64,000 nt of DNA from Plantago major (Eukaryota; Streptophyta; Magnoliopsida; Lamiales; Plantaginaceae): contig CM048842.1 in the NCBI GenBank assembly GCA_026545765.1, forward strand, positions 24,838,667-24,902,666, given 5' to 3'. The translations under genes were made by a program, and so were the position numbers. Positions 10,551 through 23,223 of this stretch are shown piece after piece. Positions within the stretch are counted from its first letter, which is position 1; each line of letters begins with the position of its first letter. The notes beneath the pieces were generated by a model. It saw only the letters and a list, made by a program, of their open reading frames with translations, did not search any database and had not been told where the DNA came from.

Positions 10551-12029
10551 TGTTGGTCCAGATAACGGCAAAGTAAAAGACTGGAGGGGGGGGGGTGAAT
10601 AGTCTTTTAAAACTTTTGTCGATAAACACAGTTTCTCAGAAACCTGGGGGTTTTTTATACTTAAATTCAGAGCGCGGAAGACTTTAAGATAGGTAAGTGT
10701 AGAAACAATAAGTATGTGTGTGTGCTTTGCTGAAATGTAAATGTAGAAAGGAAAATGACACAGCAAGTATAGTGGTATCTGGAGGTGGCGTAATCCTCCA
10801 ACTAATCCACTTCGGTCTTTCTGAGACCTAGAATTCACTAGAACAGATAATTGAGTTCACCTTACAATAATCCTATTCTAAGATTCCTAAACAAATGGTT
10901 CCCAACCAAATGTTCCCCCTGAGTTATTCCCCAGCTCCTAGAGCTAAGTACTTCCTCTACTCAGATAACCTTGGAGTTATTCCTTGATTTCCCAAATCAA
11001 GTACTTCCTCTACTCAGATAACCTTGGAGTTATTCCTTGATTTCCCAAACCAAGTACTTCCTCTACTCCACGCCTTGATGGTGTTGGTTATAAGGTTTGT
11101 CAGAGAGGCTTCTCGTATAACTTTTCATTTATGTTTTCAGAGAGCCTAATAGAAAAAGACTACTTAATACACTTGTTTAGTGGATGGCAGTCTGCTCTTT
11201 ACTAACCCAAGTAACTGATGTCCGTTCTGGAGAATGAGCTTCAGAAAGGGTATCTGATAGTTCAACTCTTTCACGAATAACAATCTCTTGTTAAGGTTCA
11301 GGACAACTTAGAATTACTAGTGATTCTTCGAGCAACAGAAAGCTTTCAGAAAGGGTAGTAGAGTGCTTGAGAGAATACTTTGCTTGATGGTAAGTTTGCA
11401 AGATAGAGCGTTCTAAGGTGTATTTCTTAGCATCTAAGTGTGTGATATATATAGATGAATTTGAGAGTTGTTAGAATGATATCCGTTAGACACAATTCAA
11501 ATTCAGTCCATACTTATCTTGAAATGAGTACTCAGAAGTCCTTGTCTCATGTCTCAGAGAGGACTGTGCTTCAGCGGCTTTTCTGCCGATGCAATTAATG
11601 CACTTGTACTATTTCTTGTCCTGTAGTCTTCAACGGATACATGAGCCTTTCCGATGGCTTGCATGCTCCATACTCATGATGTCATATGTTCAGAATCATA
11701 TTTCAAAAGTAAGTAAATTCACTTAAGAAAGGATTAAGGACATAGTCTTTCTGAGTTAGACTAAACCTTGATATCTTCATAAATCTTGTGCAATCTTCAG
11801 TCTTCTAATCTTCAGAAAAGCTCCATTGCTAGGAATGATCTTCATGGTCTTCTGGAAATAAAAATTACACTCAGAGACCTATAATCCTAATACAAGATTT
11901 ACTAGACTAATTATACTCAGTGATTTCCTCTTTTACAATGTTCAAGTGAACCAAGAGTACTTAATCACCTTTCTGGCTAAGATAAGAACATGTGATGAGT
12001 GATCAAAATACTAACAGATATTCCTAACA
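10551..12029 (-). repeat. Copia element LTR (3' LTR on minus strand)
   Basis: 1479 bp, TG...CA, nearly identical to 38182-39675. Contains a roughly 56-bp internal tandem duplication (about 10950-11065, CTTCCTCTACTCAGATAACC core). A TATATATA core near 11445 reads as a TATA box for the minus strand. Confidence 0.93.
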
Positions 12030-12050
12030 AATTTCCCCCTTTTTGATCAG
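12030..12050 (-). promoter_or_regulatory. Polypurine tract of copia element
   Basis: On the minus strand AAAAAGGGGGAAATT lies immediately before the 3' LTR, the expected primer for plus-strand DNA synthesis. Confidence 0.8.
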
Positions 12051-12346
12051 TCATCCATGACAATCTTTTAAGTCCTATTACAAATTTGTAACCCTGGAAT
12101 AGAAAACAATCCACCACTTAATTATTTCAAAAGATATTCAATTTTAGTTGAATTAAGTGCAGAAAGTAAACATCAACCAAATCACAAGAAGTGATATTTG
12201 CTGATAAGTTATCATCTATTAGAATGTATCTGAGAGTATGGTCTTCAGATAGGTACAGTTTACAGAATAAGATGCAACTTTTACAGATAGAGAAATTCAG
12301 AAACAATCAGCAAGATTACAAAAAGTAACAAAGCATACTAAGTAAA
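12051..12346. other. Copia element 3' untranslated region
   Basis: AT-rich DNA between the extra ORF and the polypurine tract. No coding potential seen. Confidence 0.5.
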
Positions 12347-13105
12347 TTAGAACAAAGGAGAATCTAAGCTCCAAGAGAGTATTCTAATGTTACTAGTCTT
12401 CAAGTCTTCAGAAATGCAACTTGGGTTCAGATACCTCAAGTTCTTCAGCATCCTTTCTGGATCAGTTGACATGATCATCCACTTTTCCGCATTCTTGGAC
12501 ATAGTCATAAAGAATCCTTCTGACAGAGAGCTCTGTCTTTCTGGATAAGTCACATATTTCATGGTAACTCTTGCCAAGCTTGTGATTCTTCCGCAGAAAG
12601 TGTTTGACCTGTATACTTTCCCGCACCTAGGAGTGGTCTATATGCAGCTGAGATAGGTTGAAATACTTGTATATTTTTTCCAGATAGTGTAAATCATCTA
12701 GGTATTCATCCAATGTCATATAGAATGACTCATAGGTCGGAACACCTAGTTTGTTCTTTCTGCTGTAGCTACCATCCAGTTTTCTTACCTTGTGTACATC
12801 ATCAGGCTTTGGGTAAGGACATGCAAAAGAAAGATCCATCTTTCTGGCTTCATTCCTCTTGTCTACTTCAAGGTTTAGCCAGGCATGAAGGTGCTCAGGT
12901 TTTAGCAATTCTGGCTTGCCTTCTCTCCATTTCAGGATCTTGTTGAGGATGGGAGTTGGAAACTTATCATTGACAAGTAGATGTTGTAGTTCCAGAATCC
13001 AATACCCTCTCTTGTTCAGAATGCACCTATATGAAGACTCTTCATTACTAGTCTTCACATACTCAATGTGGGCATCAGTTGGCCTTTCTTGATGAGTTTC
13101 TCTGT
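12347..13105 (-). pseudogene. Copia extra ORF, C-terminal part
   Basis: Two open blocks (13058-12627 and 12577-12347) in different frames encode a globular-looking, non-coiled segment rich in aromatic and charged residues (YWILELQHLL, ILKWREGKPE, LDEYLDDLHYLEKIYKYF, then MKYVTYPERQ and NAEKWMIMSTDPERM). No catalytic family is recognised. It continues the minus-strand ORF from 13106 after a frameshift. Position downstream of RNase H corresponds to the so-called env-like ORF of SIRE/Maximus elements, but no transmembrane segment is visible. Function unknown. Confidence 0.55.
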
Positions 13106-15160
13106 TTACTCTGCCAAACTGGGAATCCCTTCTTGCCTTTCTATTAGGTGGCCTTCTGTCAGGAAATCCTCTAACCCTTTCTTCCTGCCTTGAAATGTCT
13201 TGGTGGATGTTCCTTGTATTGACTTGGTATTTCCAGAAGGAGTTCTGGCTGCCAAAGGCCTTGCTGCCAGAGGAGGTTGTGAAGTAGTTGCTTGTCTCCT
13301 TTTCTTGTGAAGTGGATGTTCATTTGTATCAGATTCATCCTCATCATCATTGAAGTTCAAAACTGGAGACTTGCAGCTTTCTTGGCCTCTCACTTCTCCT
13401 TCTTCCTTTTCTTCTTCTTCAGAAGTCTTCTTCTCTTCTGAGATTCTAAGGGACTTGGCTCCCCTAGTTATCATACTCCTCAGCCTTCTGACTGGTTGAT
13501 CTGGAACAACTTCTTCAGTAGGGGCATCTCCAGTGTCCTTGATGACTAGTTGACTTGAGGAGGGAGGATTTGATTGTTTTCTCTTTCTTCCTCTGCCTTT
13601 CTGAGGCATCTCTTCCCCCTTAGTCATGAATGACTGACTCATGATAGCATAAGCTTCAGAGAGTGACTCAAAGTTCTTTTGGAGATTGTTGTGCACCCTG
13701 ACTAATTCTTGAAGTTCCTTCTTCAGCTCTTTGTTCTGCCTAACCAGTTCCTGCTCCTTTCTGTTGAGCTCTTCAAGTGGCCTTAGGATGGCGTTGGTTT
13801 GCAGGACAGCATGGCTGGCTTCATTCCATGCTTTAGCATTGTTACAATCCTCATCCCTGACCAACCCTAGGTCTTTCTGAGAGAGAGCTATGCTGGTTGC
13901 TCTGTTGAGTAAAGCTGCAGCCAATGGCTTCATCTCTTATGGGACGGATTTTAGCACTTCTGTGTCTTGGGCAACTAGTGTCTCTCTGAGTTCCAAGAAG
14001 ACACTGTTCCTTGCACGGTGCTCTTCACTTCCTGAACTACCTGGTGCAGAGAAGATATGAGGAGCAAGTAGGGCTCTCTTTTGCTGAGTGATAAGTCTCT
14101 CATCCTCTTCTGCAATAATCAAGTTGCGGTCTTCTTCAGCATCACTCTCATAATCCTTCTCTGTGATTGTTTGCAAGCTGGCTAACATCTTTTGTTTGCC
14201 TTGGAGTATGCTGGCCTTCTGAGAGGATGTAGAAGGTCTTTCTGATGCAGCCTCAGCATCATGCTCTTCATCATCATTGTCATCCATGGCATCTATCTCA
14301 GCAGCTGTGACAACAATGGCATTCTTCAGATTTCTTTGCTCATCTAGGAGTTCCAATTTCTTGGCATTAGCTTCTTTGAGCTTCTTGATTTTGGCCTCCT
14401 TTTCATCAACAAGAGCTTGACACTCAATGCTGATTCTCTTTTCTTCTTCCAACACCTTTCTGAGTTGTTCAATCCTAAACTCTGCAGCTGAAATTTCTTC
14501 TATGGCATCATTGTTCTCAGCCTGTTGGGTATCTTGATGAGACTTGGGAGGTGATGATGATGGGGCTCTCTGAGCATTTGAAGGAGTAGCCTTTTCTCCA
14601 CTTCCTTTGCTAGCTTTCTGAATCCCGCCTTGTCCAGGTTGGGGATCATCATTCTGGTCATCATCATCATCACTCTTGTTCTTTGCTTCTTGGTTTGGAT
14701 GCTCAGAGGGAGGTTCTTGATAATCATTTTCGTCCATCTCTTCCTCAACTTCAGAAACCAGGTTGATCACATCAGGAAGTGTGATCATCCTCCCATTAAC
14801 TTCTTCTTGCTCAGTTGGGTAGGTTGTGAGCTTGCTGGGCAAGGCAGGATGGGTAACCATCTGCTCTTGGGTTTGAGCATCCGCAGACTTGAAATCTGCT
14901 ATAAGTCTTTGTGCTACTTCATGAATGAAGTCTTCATGCATCAGAGTGGCAAATGAGTAGGACTCTGTTGGGAACAATGCATGGATGTGATCCTCCAGAT
15001 TGAAGGCGATTCCTCTCTTCTCTGGGACGTCGATTACTCTGGCTAATTCAGAAAGGTCAGCCTTTCTGAGTTTCTGCCATTGTCTGAAGCACTTGAGATG
15101 TTTCTTTAAAGTGTGCTTCTGGAAGGCCTTGAGTAAATCAACTGGCACTACACTTTGAGC
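13106..15160 (-). pseudogene. Copia extra ORF, central coiled-coil part
   Basis: A long exon begins at 15160 after a TTTCTTTCAG acceptor and stays in one frame to 13106 except for a single TAA at 13937-13939. It starts with a short helical region (DLLKAFQKHTLKKHLKC), then acidic and Gln/Ser-rich linkers, two strong coiled coils (about 14480-14330 and 13810-13640), basic patches (GRGRKRKQ, HKKRRQ) and a Pro/Ser-rich tail. This is the composition reported for the extra ORFs of large copia elements, whose role is undetermined. The stop is flanked by open sequence on both sides, so it looks recent. Confidence 0.6.
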
Positions 15161-16174
15161 CTGAAAGAAAGGGATCAAGTTAGTTTTGTTCAAACCACTT
15201 GTGTAAGTATATGTGTGCAAAAGTAAGCTTTCTACGCATACCTGTGTAGAAACATAGGCTCATCATCTTGGACTTCTGCTTGCTTGGTCTCAGAGACCTC
15301 AGATACTTTGGTGTGAAGAGAAGTCTGATCCTCATCAACCTTTCTTTCTGCTTGAACCTGAGAATTAGAATCAATTATGTTTAGAAACTTGTTTATCAGA
15401 GAAAGATAGATAGAAATATGCTTTATGAGGCTTCACTTACTTCCAAGTGAGGAAGCTCAGTAGCATGTTCCTCAGAAACCTTGGGGGTTTCTGGCACCTT
15501 TCTGGAATCTTGCTTGTTCGTGATTCAGTTTCCTTTGGAGGAGATAACACAACTGTTTTTCCATCCAACTGTTCTTCTGAATGAGCCTGTAAGAACAAAC
15601 ATAAAAGATTGAGTAGTGGTATTTCCAGAGTATTCTTGAAGGAGATTAGTACTGATTACTTACCTTCTCTGCAGAAGGCTCAGTAAATGTTTCCTAAGGA
15701 GCTTTTCAGCCTCTGGAATCTCTTGGTGTTGGGGTGTTGGTTCCACCACTACTTCCTCAGTTGGAGCCTAATAAGAGACATTAACAAGATTAGAACACAA
15801 GATTTAAGAGAATTTTTAACTTAGTTATTTCTTGTTCAGAAATAGTTGTACTACCTGAGGGACAAGCTCTTCTTGTTGTTCTGAGGTTGGAGGAACCTCT
15901 TTTTGATACAAGGGGGTGGACAAATTTTCTTCCCCCTGAAATTGTGTCTCCATGTTGGCCTGTAACAAATGAAGCTTATGAGTAACAAGTTAACATTTTA
16001 ATGTTGACAAGTTAGATACAAACTACTTTTGCTACCTGAATAGGGCCAGGCTGATCATTGGTCTCTTGGACTTGTGGTGATTCCACAGTCTCTCTGTGCT
16101 CATTGTTGGTCTCCTCTGCAGTATCATTTTGAGTCTCCATCTCAGTTTGATCCCTTTCTGAGAGTTGAGCGTTC
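15161..16174 (-). pseudogene. Intron-rich section of the copia extra ORF
   Basis: On the minus strand five GT-AG introns of 76-87 bp separate short acidic exons: introns at 16035-15960, 15854-15768, 15663-15587, 15440-15358 and 15241-15161. Donors include GTAAGT twice and GTATGC; acceptors end in TTACAG, TTAG, CTCAG or TTTCAG after T-rich tracts. Exons of about 80-145 nt encode Glu/Pro/Ser/Gln-rich segments with recurring V-S-E and P-E-V motifs. Exon phases were not all verified. Splicing within a retrotransposon's own ORF is unusual because the genomic RNA must stay unspliced. Confidence 0.6.
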
Positions 16175-17647
16175 TCAGAAGGTTGAGGAACCTATGTAAA
16201 CAGGATTTTCTTCAGCAACATTAAGTGCTGGCATTGTGAATGTGGAAGCAATGTCAGGATCCTCCAGCATTTCATCTTCCTCACCCAGGCCTTCTTCTTC
16301 CTGCTGGGCAGAAGTGCTCCTTTGACCTTGAGGAGTTGAGCTAGATGCTCCTCCATGTGTTTCTATCTTGGACCTCTTGAGTGCCTCTCGGATTTGTTCA
16401 TCCTCTTCAGAGTCAATGTCCAGATTGGGAGCTGACCCATCTATAATGTTGCGGTCATCCCTTGATAGTTCTGGAGCTGCCTGGCTCAGAATCTTTGGTG
16501 CTTTCTGGAACTGCCTTTCTGGGCAAACAACATTTTCTGAGACCTTGTCTCCAGAAGGTTGTGCCTCTATTTCTTTTTGTTGGGGCCTAGGTACTCTTTT
16601 GTGTTGAGTCCTTTTTCTCTTGGCAGTTTGAGGTTGAGCTGAAGCTGGCTCAGAAACCTTATCACCTTGCTGGGCAGTTTCTTCTTCTTCTGCCTCTCTG
16701 AGTGCTTTCTCAGCAGCAAGTCTCTCCTTTTCTTCAAAGGCATGTCTGAAAAGGGAGTTGGTGACTGGGATTTCCTGCCTCTCTCTGAGAGTGATTCCCA
16801 TTGTTTCCAGAATGTGACAAATTCTGAGGCCAAAGTGCATATTGGCCTTTGGCTCAGCAAGGCCATTGATGATCTTGGGCTCAAATTCTTCAATATGCCC
16901 AAGGAATTTGTTGAAGGCGTACTTCCCCCAGTTAAAGTGGGTTTCCTACCCTTCATGCTTCTTGTTCAGAAGATGCATCATCATCCATCTCTCCATGCTT
17001 ATCTGGTCTACTCCACCTTTGTTGCCATGAAAGCAACGGACCAGAATGAGAGCTAAAGTACTCCAGTGTTTCTGGAGATGACTAGTTCTGATGGCTTTCA
17101 GAACAAAGTCTCATGGGCAACCTTTTGCATTTTCTAATTGGATTGCTTCAAATAGCTCTTTAACACCTTGAATCATGGAAGCATCCCTAATGTTGATGTC
17201 TTCAATTGTTCCTCGATTTTTCAATCAGAATATCTTGCAGAAAGTCTTGCAGTCTAGGACGATCTCTTGTCCTTGAACTTCAGTCTGCATGTATTTCTCT
17301 TCTTCATCATTCACAACCCTTGTGAAGATTTTGGAGTTGTTATAGAACTCCAGCACATCCAGTGTGGATAGTCCACTGGGTGCAGCAGACAGAAACTTGA
17401 AGATATGGGAACTTTTCAGCATCCCCAATATCAGTTTCCTATCTGGTCTTGAAGGTATGACTGTTGGTACATACTTCTTTACTAGAAAAGCTCCCCAATT
17501 CATTTTGTGGTTTGGATTCTAGTCAGATGGGGTGAACTTTCCCAGAAGGCGTTTATTCAACACCTTAAGTTCCTTTCCTCCTTGCTTTTCAGTAGGAGCA
17601 GATGATGCGGCCTTAGGGTTCTTGGTGGTCATGTTCTTGGGTGCCAT
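16175..17647 (-). pseudogene. Copia extra ORF, N-terminal part (plant transposon-protein-like)
   Basis: Likely start ATG at 17647 (MAPKNMTTKNPKAAS). The frame then shows stops near 17520, 17225, 17120 and 16955 but stays recognisable: WGAFLVKKYVPTVI, LDVLEFYNN, a VQGQEIVLD block, NWGKYAFNKFLGHI, HFGLRICHILETMG. That order resembles the domain annotated in plants as putative plant transposon protein, often found in the additional ORF of retroelements. From 16840 to 16175 the frame is open and turns into a charged helix (EEKERLAAEKALREAEEEE), a KRKRTQHKR basic patch and an acidic tail. The gene is separated from RNase H (ending 18578) by about 0.9 kb. Confidence 0.55.
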
Positions 17648-18577
17648 CTCTTATATAGAGTCTTGAGTGAGTGTTTTCAGAGGGATTTTGCAAGATTAAT
17701 CGGGACTAGTCTATCTTTTCAGAAGACTAAACACAAGAAGTTGAGTTTGCAGAAGGGGTTTTGCAGAAATCTAGAGAGATTTTGCTGTTTTGATGCAAGT
17801 ATGAAATTTCGGATTTGGTAAAAGTGTTTGTCTTTTGTCCATGTCCTATATATATAGCAGACAAAATGTACATAGATACAACATACATACAACTGAATAT
17901 GAATGCGTGTCTTTGTATCTGCATAGGCGTGGTATCACACACGTACTCCATTAAATGCGTAGTGGGCCATGTCTGTATTTCTCAACAGACATTACTTGCT
18001 TTGTTTTAATCTCAACCGTTGAGATCAAACGTTTATTCATCAAGGGCTTATATTGAATATCTTGTAATGATATCAATCAACAAATGGTATTGTGCCGACT
18101 TGATGGATTTTTGACAAGTTACATCCATTATGTCACTTAGTAAAGAGTAAGAGCACTCAATCGTTTGAACTTATCATTCTGAGTGTCAAGTCCTTATCTT
18201 TATATTGTTTATCATAAAAATGGCAAAAATACAAGACATTGGACATGTTTGACTTCCAGAACTTATACTTTGCGGGCTTTGTGTGTCTTTTCTCTTTATG
18301 ACTAAATAGCTTTCTGAATTCAAGTGTCAGAAGCTTCAGTTGTTTGAATGTATTTGACCCACTCTCAGTAAGTAAGTTCTAGTCTTATTTACTTATTGAG
18401 TGTGTACCAACCTTTGCCTTTCTGGATACCCGTTCCAGAAATGTTTTGCCTTTCTGTGTTGCTACTCAGAAACCTTTGCATCACTTCTTATCAACTTGGC
18501 TTTCTAAGAACATGTTCTCAGAGGCCTACTTCTTTTCTACCTCACTTAATCAGACTTTTAGAGATTCAGGACATTTT
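17648..18577. other. Spacer between copia RNase H and extra ORF
   Basis: About 0.9 kb with no coding support. A TATATATAG near 17848-17856 reads as CTATATATA on the minus strand, about 200 bp before the ATG at 17647. It could be a promoter for the extra ORF or its subgenomic RNA. Confidence 0.45.
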
Positions 18578-20435
18578 TCAGTCCTTAGGCATCTCCATTA
18601 ACCCAAGACTATGTCTTAAGGTCAAGAACCGGCTTTCTTGTAGAGGCTTGGTGAATATATCTGCAAGTTGGTCTTCTGTGCCAATCTTGAGTATCTCTAT
18701 ATTGCCTTTTTCAACATGGTCTCTGATGAAGTGGTGTCTAACATCATTGTGCTTTGTTCTGGCATGGAACTTGGGGTTCTGTGTGATTGCAATAGCAGTT
18801 GTGTTATCACAGAAAATGGGAGTTTTCTCTTCATTGAGTCCATAGTCTCTGAGTTGTTGTTGAATCCACAGAATTTGTGTTGCACAACAACCAGCAGCAA
18901 TATATTCAGCCTCTGTGGTAGAAGTTGCAATTGAGTTTTTCTTTTTGCTAAACCATGAGATAAGTCTAGTTCCCATAAACTGACAAGTTCCTGAGGTGCT
19001 TTTCCTATCAAGCATTGATCCAGCATAATCAGCATCTGAGTAACCAGCCAAACTCAATCCACTTTCTTTAGGATACCACAAACCTACATCTACTGTACCT
19101 TTCACATACCTTAATAATTTCATAGCAATGTTGTAGTGTGATTGCATTGGATTTGTTGGAAATCTAGCACAGACACCAACTGCATATTGAATATCAGGTC
19201 TGCTTGCAGTAAGGTAAAGTAGTGAACCTATCAATTTCCTATACTTGTGTGCATCAACACTCTTATCTGATTCAGTATAGGTCATCTTGGTTCCTATGCT
19301 CATCGGTATCTTAGCATTCTTTTTAGAAGGCTTAAGATTGAACTTTGTGAGCATGTCTTTTGCATACTTTGTCTGACTAATGAATATTCCATCATTGAGT
19401 TGCTTGACTTGCAATCCTAGGAAATAGTTCAATTCTCCCATCATGCTCATCTCAAACTTACTTTTCATGAGATTTGCAAAGTCATCACAAAGTTGCTTGT
19501 CCTTAGATCCAAATATAATGTCATCAACATATACTTGAACTAAATGTAGTTTTCCATCATGATTTAAAGTAAATAAAGTTTTATCAACTTCACCTTTCTT
19601 GAAACCACTTTCCAGAAGGTATTTGGCCAAAGTGTCATACCATGCTCTTGGAGCCTATTTCAGTCCATATAGAGCTTTCTGTAGCTTATAGACCATTGTA
19701 CTTTCTGAGGAAACTTCAAAGCCAGGTGGTTGTTCAACATAGACTTCCTCAGCAAGTTCACCATTCAAGAATGCACTCTTGACATCCATCTGATAAACTT
19801 TAAAGTCTTTATGAGCTGCAAAAGCTAGAAAGAGTCTTATTGCATCCAATCTGGCAACTGGTGCATATGACTCATCAAAATCTAAACCTTCAGTCTGGGT
19901 GAATCCCTTGGCAACCAACCTTGCTTTGTTTCTGTATTTCACCAGATTCATTCATCTTGTTTCTGAAAACCCACTTAGTTCTAATCACAGATATTCCTTC
20001 TACAAATGGAACTAGTTTCCAGGATTTGTTTCTCTCAAACTGATCCAACTCTTCTTGCATTGCAGAGATCCAGTCTTGGTCTCTTAATGCTTCTTGTATA
20101 GTTTTAGGTTCAATGTTTGAGATGAAACATCCAAAGAGAGAGTTAGCATTTTCAGCTATTGCTCTCCTAGTCCTAACACCTTGATTGATTGGTCCAATCA
20201 CATCTTTTGCAGGATGATCCTTGATCCATTTCATCATGGGTTTAGGGCTAGTAGGGTCAACATCTATGTGATCTGAATGTGAATCACTATGATTTTGACT
20301 TGATACTTCTTCAGGTATTTGTGACATCTTGCACCTCAGAGGGGCGGTGAATGTCTGACACTTGCTCAGTGTGAGAGCTTTCTGGGACATGCCTGTCAGA
20401 GAGGTCATTTCCAGAGTTAGCTCTCTGATGAACAT
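18578..20435 (-). pseudogene. Copia reverse transcriptase and RNase H
   Basis: Minus-strand blocks 20435-19890, 19951-19655 and 19630-18578. RT begins after an acidic linker (FERNKSWKLVP, then [27 protein letters not shown]) and has YVDD at 19531-19520. RNase H has the copia pattern GYSDADYAG, TTEAEYIAA and a terminal ARTKHNDVRHHFIRDHVEKG. A TAG at 19657-19655 breaks RT just after KALYGLK, and a frameshift near 19930 splits the N-terminal part. Both are lesions in otherwise conserved sequence. The enzyme copies element RNA into DNA. Confidence 0.92.
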
Positions 20436-20493
20436 CTTCAGTTTCCATTTCTGGAATTCTCATAGGAAATTCTTCATCATGTCTGAGAATCAT

Positions 20494-21592
20494 CTAGTTG
20501 TTACTAGGCATTTCATGCTTTTCTTCGTTAGAGTCATCCTCTCTTTCCACAATGATGCTTTTCCTTTCTGAGGGTTCTTCTTCAGAATCCTTTATCATTA
20601 GTTCCTTGAACCTTTCTGAAAGTTCATCAGCAAGGGGTGTTTTCCTGCTTCCTTCATAGAATACAACATGAACTGATTCTTCAATCTTCTTTGTTCTTTT
20701 GTTGTAAACTCTGTATGCTTTGCTATTCATAGAATAACCAAGAAACACATCTTCATCTGCCTTTGGTTGAAATGTTCTTAGATACTCTTTTCCATTGTTA
20801 AGAACAAAACATCTACAACCAAACACTTTCAGATGTTTGATATTAGGGGGTCTACCAACCAAGAGTTCATAGGGGGTCTTGTCATGGTGTTTGTTTATCA
20901 AACATCTGTTCTGAGTGTAGCATGCTGTGTTTACAGCTTCAACCCAATAAACTTCACTTATTTCAGTGTCAACTAGCATTGTCCTTGCTGCTTCTTTAAG
21001 GGTTCTATTTTTCCTTTCTGCAACACCATTTTTTTGTGGTGTTCTCACAGAGGAAAGTTGGTGTTGTATACCTTTGCTGGTACAAAACTCCTTTATGTAC
21101 TGGTTGACAAACTCAGTACCATGGTCTGTTCTGATTGCAGATACCTTATTATTCTTCATGACTTCAAGCTTATTCAGCAAGTTTGGTATCTCCACCCTAG
21201 CATCATAATTTTGCTTTAGAAAGACAACCCAAGTGAATCTTGAGAAGTCATCTACAACAACCAGACCATACTTCTTTCTTGCATAACTAGTTACAGATGA
21301 TTCAAAAAGATCCATGTGTAATAGTTGCAGTGGTCTAACACTAGAGTGTCTGGTTTTGGACTTGAAAGAGATCTTGGATTGTACCATCCTTTCTGAAAGA
21401 TGTTTTGGGAAGGCCAACCACTAACTCTTTCTTGGCAAGTTTGTTCAGAGTTTTGAAATTCAAGTGACTCATTCTTTTGTGACATAACCAGTGCTCTTCT
21501 GTGTGACCTGATCGACTCACCATGAGACACTCTTCAGTTGTGGCAGATGCCCAATCGGTAACATAAAGACTGCCTTTCCGCCGAGCAACCAA
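20494..21592 (-). pseudogene. Copia integrase
   Basis: The pre-integrase zinc region (HWLCHKRMSHLNF) is at about 21500-21450. The catalytic core has D in HMDLFESS, D in IRTDHGTEF and E in NGVAERKNRTL (21417-20950), followed by the plant copia C-terminal stretch (VFGCRCFVLNNG, DVFLGYSMNSKAYRVYN). A frameshift near 21350 separates the zinc region from the core. The DDE triad itself is intact. Confidence 0.9.
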
Positions 21593-21598
21593 GACTGT

Positions 21599-21913
21599 CT
21601 ACTTTGACTCATTATCTATAAGTTTGCAATACTTTGCTTTGAATTTCACAGTGAATCCCTTGTCTGCAAACTGGCTCATGCTAAATAGATTATATTTCAA
21701 ACCTTTAACATGTAATACGTCAGTGATTGTTAATGATCCTAATTTGATGTTGCCAGATCCCAGAGAAGGATTTAATTCTCCTCCAGCAAATCTGATGTCT
21801 GGTCCAGTGTTACAAGCTTTGTAGTTGACCAGATTTGCTTTGTCTCCTGTCATGTGCTTTCCGCATCCACTATCAAATAGCCATTGAGCCTTAGTCCAAG
21901 AGGCGTTCTGCAC
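21599..21913 (-). pseudogene. Copia aspartic protease
   Basis: WLFDSGCGKHMTGDK gives the D-S-G active site of copia proteases, followed by the usual beta-strand pattern (GSGNIKLGSLTITDVLHV, KYNLFSMSQFADKG). It cuts the Gag-Pol precursor. It is separated from integrase by a stop near 21599. Confidence 0.88.
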
Positions 21914-23223
21914 AAAACAGGAAACAGGAGTTAGGTTCTTGCCTCAGAGATAGAACCACTTAGACTAAACATTCTTCCAGTAGGAATCCACATTTTAGTG
22001 AATTTCTTGGGAGTTTGTTTTTGTCTAACTTGATCAGAAGGAGATGCAATAAAATCAGTAATTTTGATCTCAATCTTCCTTCTTGGGGTGTTTCTAGGTG
22101 TTCCCTTTGGTGCTTCTCGGACCACAGGTTTCGGGTTGCTTTTGAAAACTTAGCCTTCGCCAGTTCCTTCTAGCTCGCATTCAGTTTTCGGTGGCTTGAG
22201 ATTTCTTCCACTTACATCTATTGCTACGTGCAATATCGACCTTTGCGCCATTGTTCTTGTCCTTCCTTATATTGTTGCGAAGGACCTTTCCAATAACGAT
22301 AGCCAATGCCATTTCGAACACCTTTGGCTTTCGAATGCGCTCTTCGAAGCCTTACTAGTTTCTGCACCATCTTTATTTTCATAAAATGGTACGAGAGAAT
22401 TTGCCTATTCGATAATTCTTCCTTCCTAGTAATGCAACAATGTGGATGGTTGCATATCTGAGGGTTGTGTTTCTTTTCAGAAACCTTATCCACATGTTTC
22501 TTGTGAACTTGTTGTTCTTTCAAAGGCTGGGTTGCAACTCCTTTTCCTTTGTCAACTACCCTAGCTTTCTGACCAATGCTATAGGTGGTTGAAGAATCAT
22601 TCTGTTGACTTTTTACAAAGGTCAACCTTTCATCACTCTTCTTCAGAGGAGATGAATTACTTGATTGTTCATCAAGTCCAAGTCCACCTTTCTCAGAGGG
22701 ATCTCTCAGATAGGATTGAACCTCAGTGAGAGTGTCACTAGCCTTTGCATAAGATTGAAAGGACAGCTCTTTCTTTCTGAGTTCTTCATTCTCATAAAGC
22801 AGCTTCATCATTTTCTTATTAAGTTCATCCAAGGCTAGTTTGTGAGAATTTTCATTCTCAGATATCTGAGCTTTCAGAAAGGCTATTTCAGCGTTCTTGT
22901 TCTCAGATACTCTGGTTAGCTCAGAAACCTCTTTTTCAAGAGTTTCTTTGCTTTCCTCTAGAATTCTGATTTTGGATTGTGCTTCCAGAAATTCTTTCTC
23001 ATAACGATCCAATTCACTCTTGACCAACTCCAGATCCTCAATTACATCATCACTCTCATAGTACAGAAATTGTGAATTGTTAGTTACCTCATCAGCCATA
23101 AGACATATTTCAATGTTGGAGATGTCTGGACCAGCAATCTCAGCAATTCCACACATTTCATTCTTCTTAAGGCCGAAGTCGATTACATCGTGGGTGATTC
23201 CACACAATTCTGGTGATGGTAGG
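21914..23223 (-). pseudogene. Copia gag, C-terminal part, downstream of gypsy insertion
   Basis: The open frame 23207-22224 begins right after the inserted gypsy element and is in register with the N-terminal part at 36869-38064 once the insertion is ignored. It has a long heptad-rich coiled coil (about 23070-22760), then polar linkers with basic patches. The stretch to 21914 connects to protease with frame changes. Gag forms the particle shell; coiled coils are typical of SIRE-type gag. Confidence 0.8.

Noticed and set aside
16667..17056. 129-codon plus-strand ORF
   Set aside because: It mirrors the minus-strand copia extra ORF; a shadow frame.
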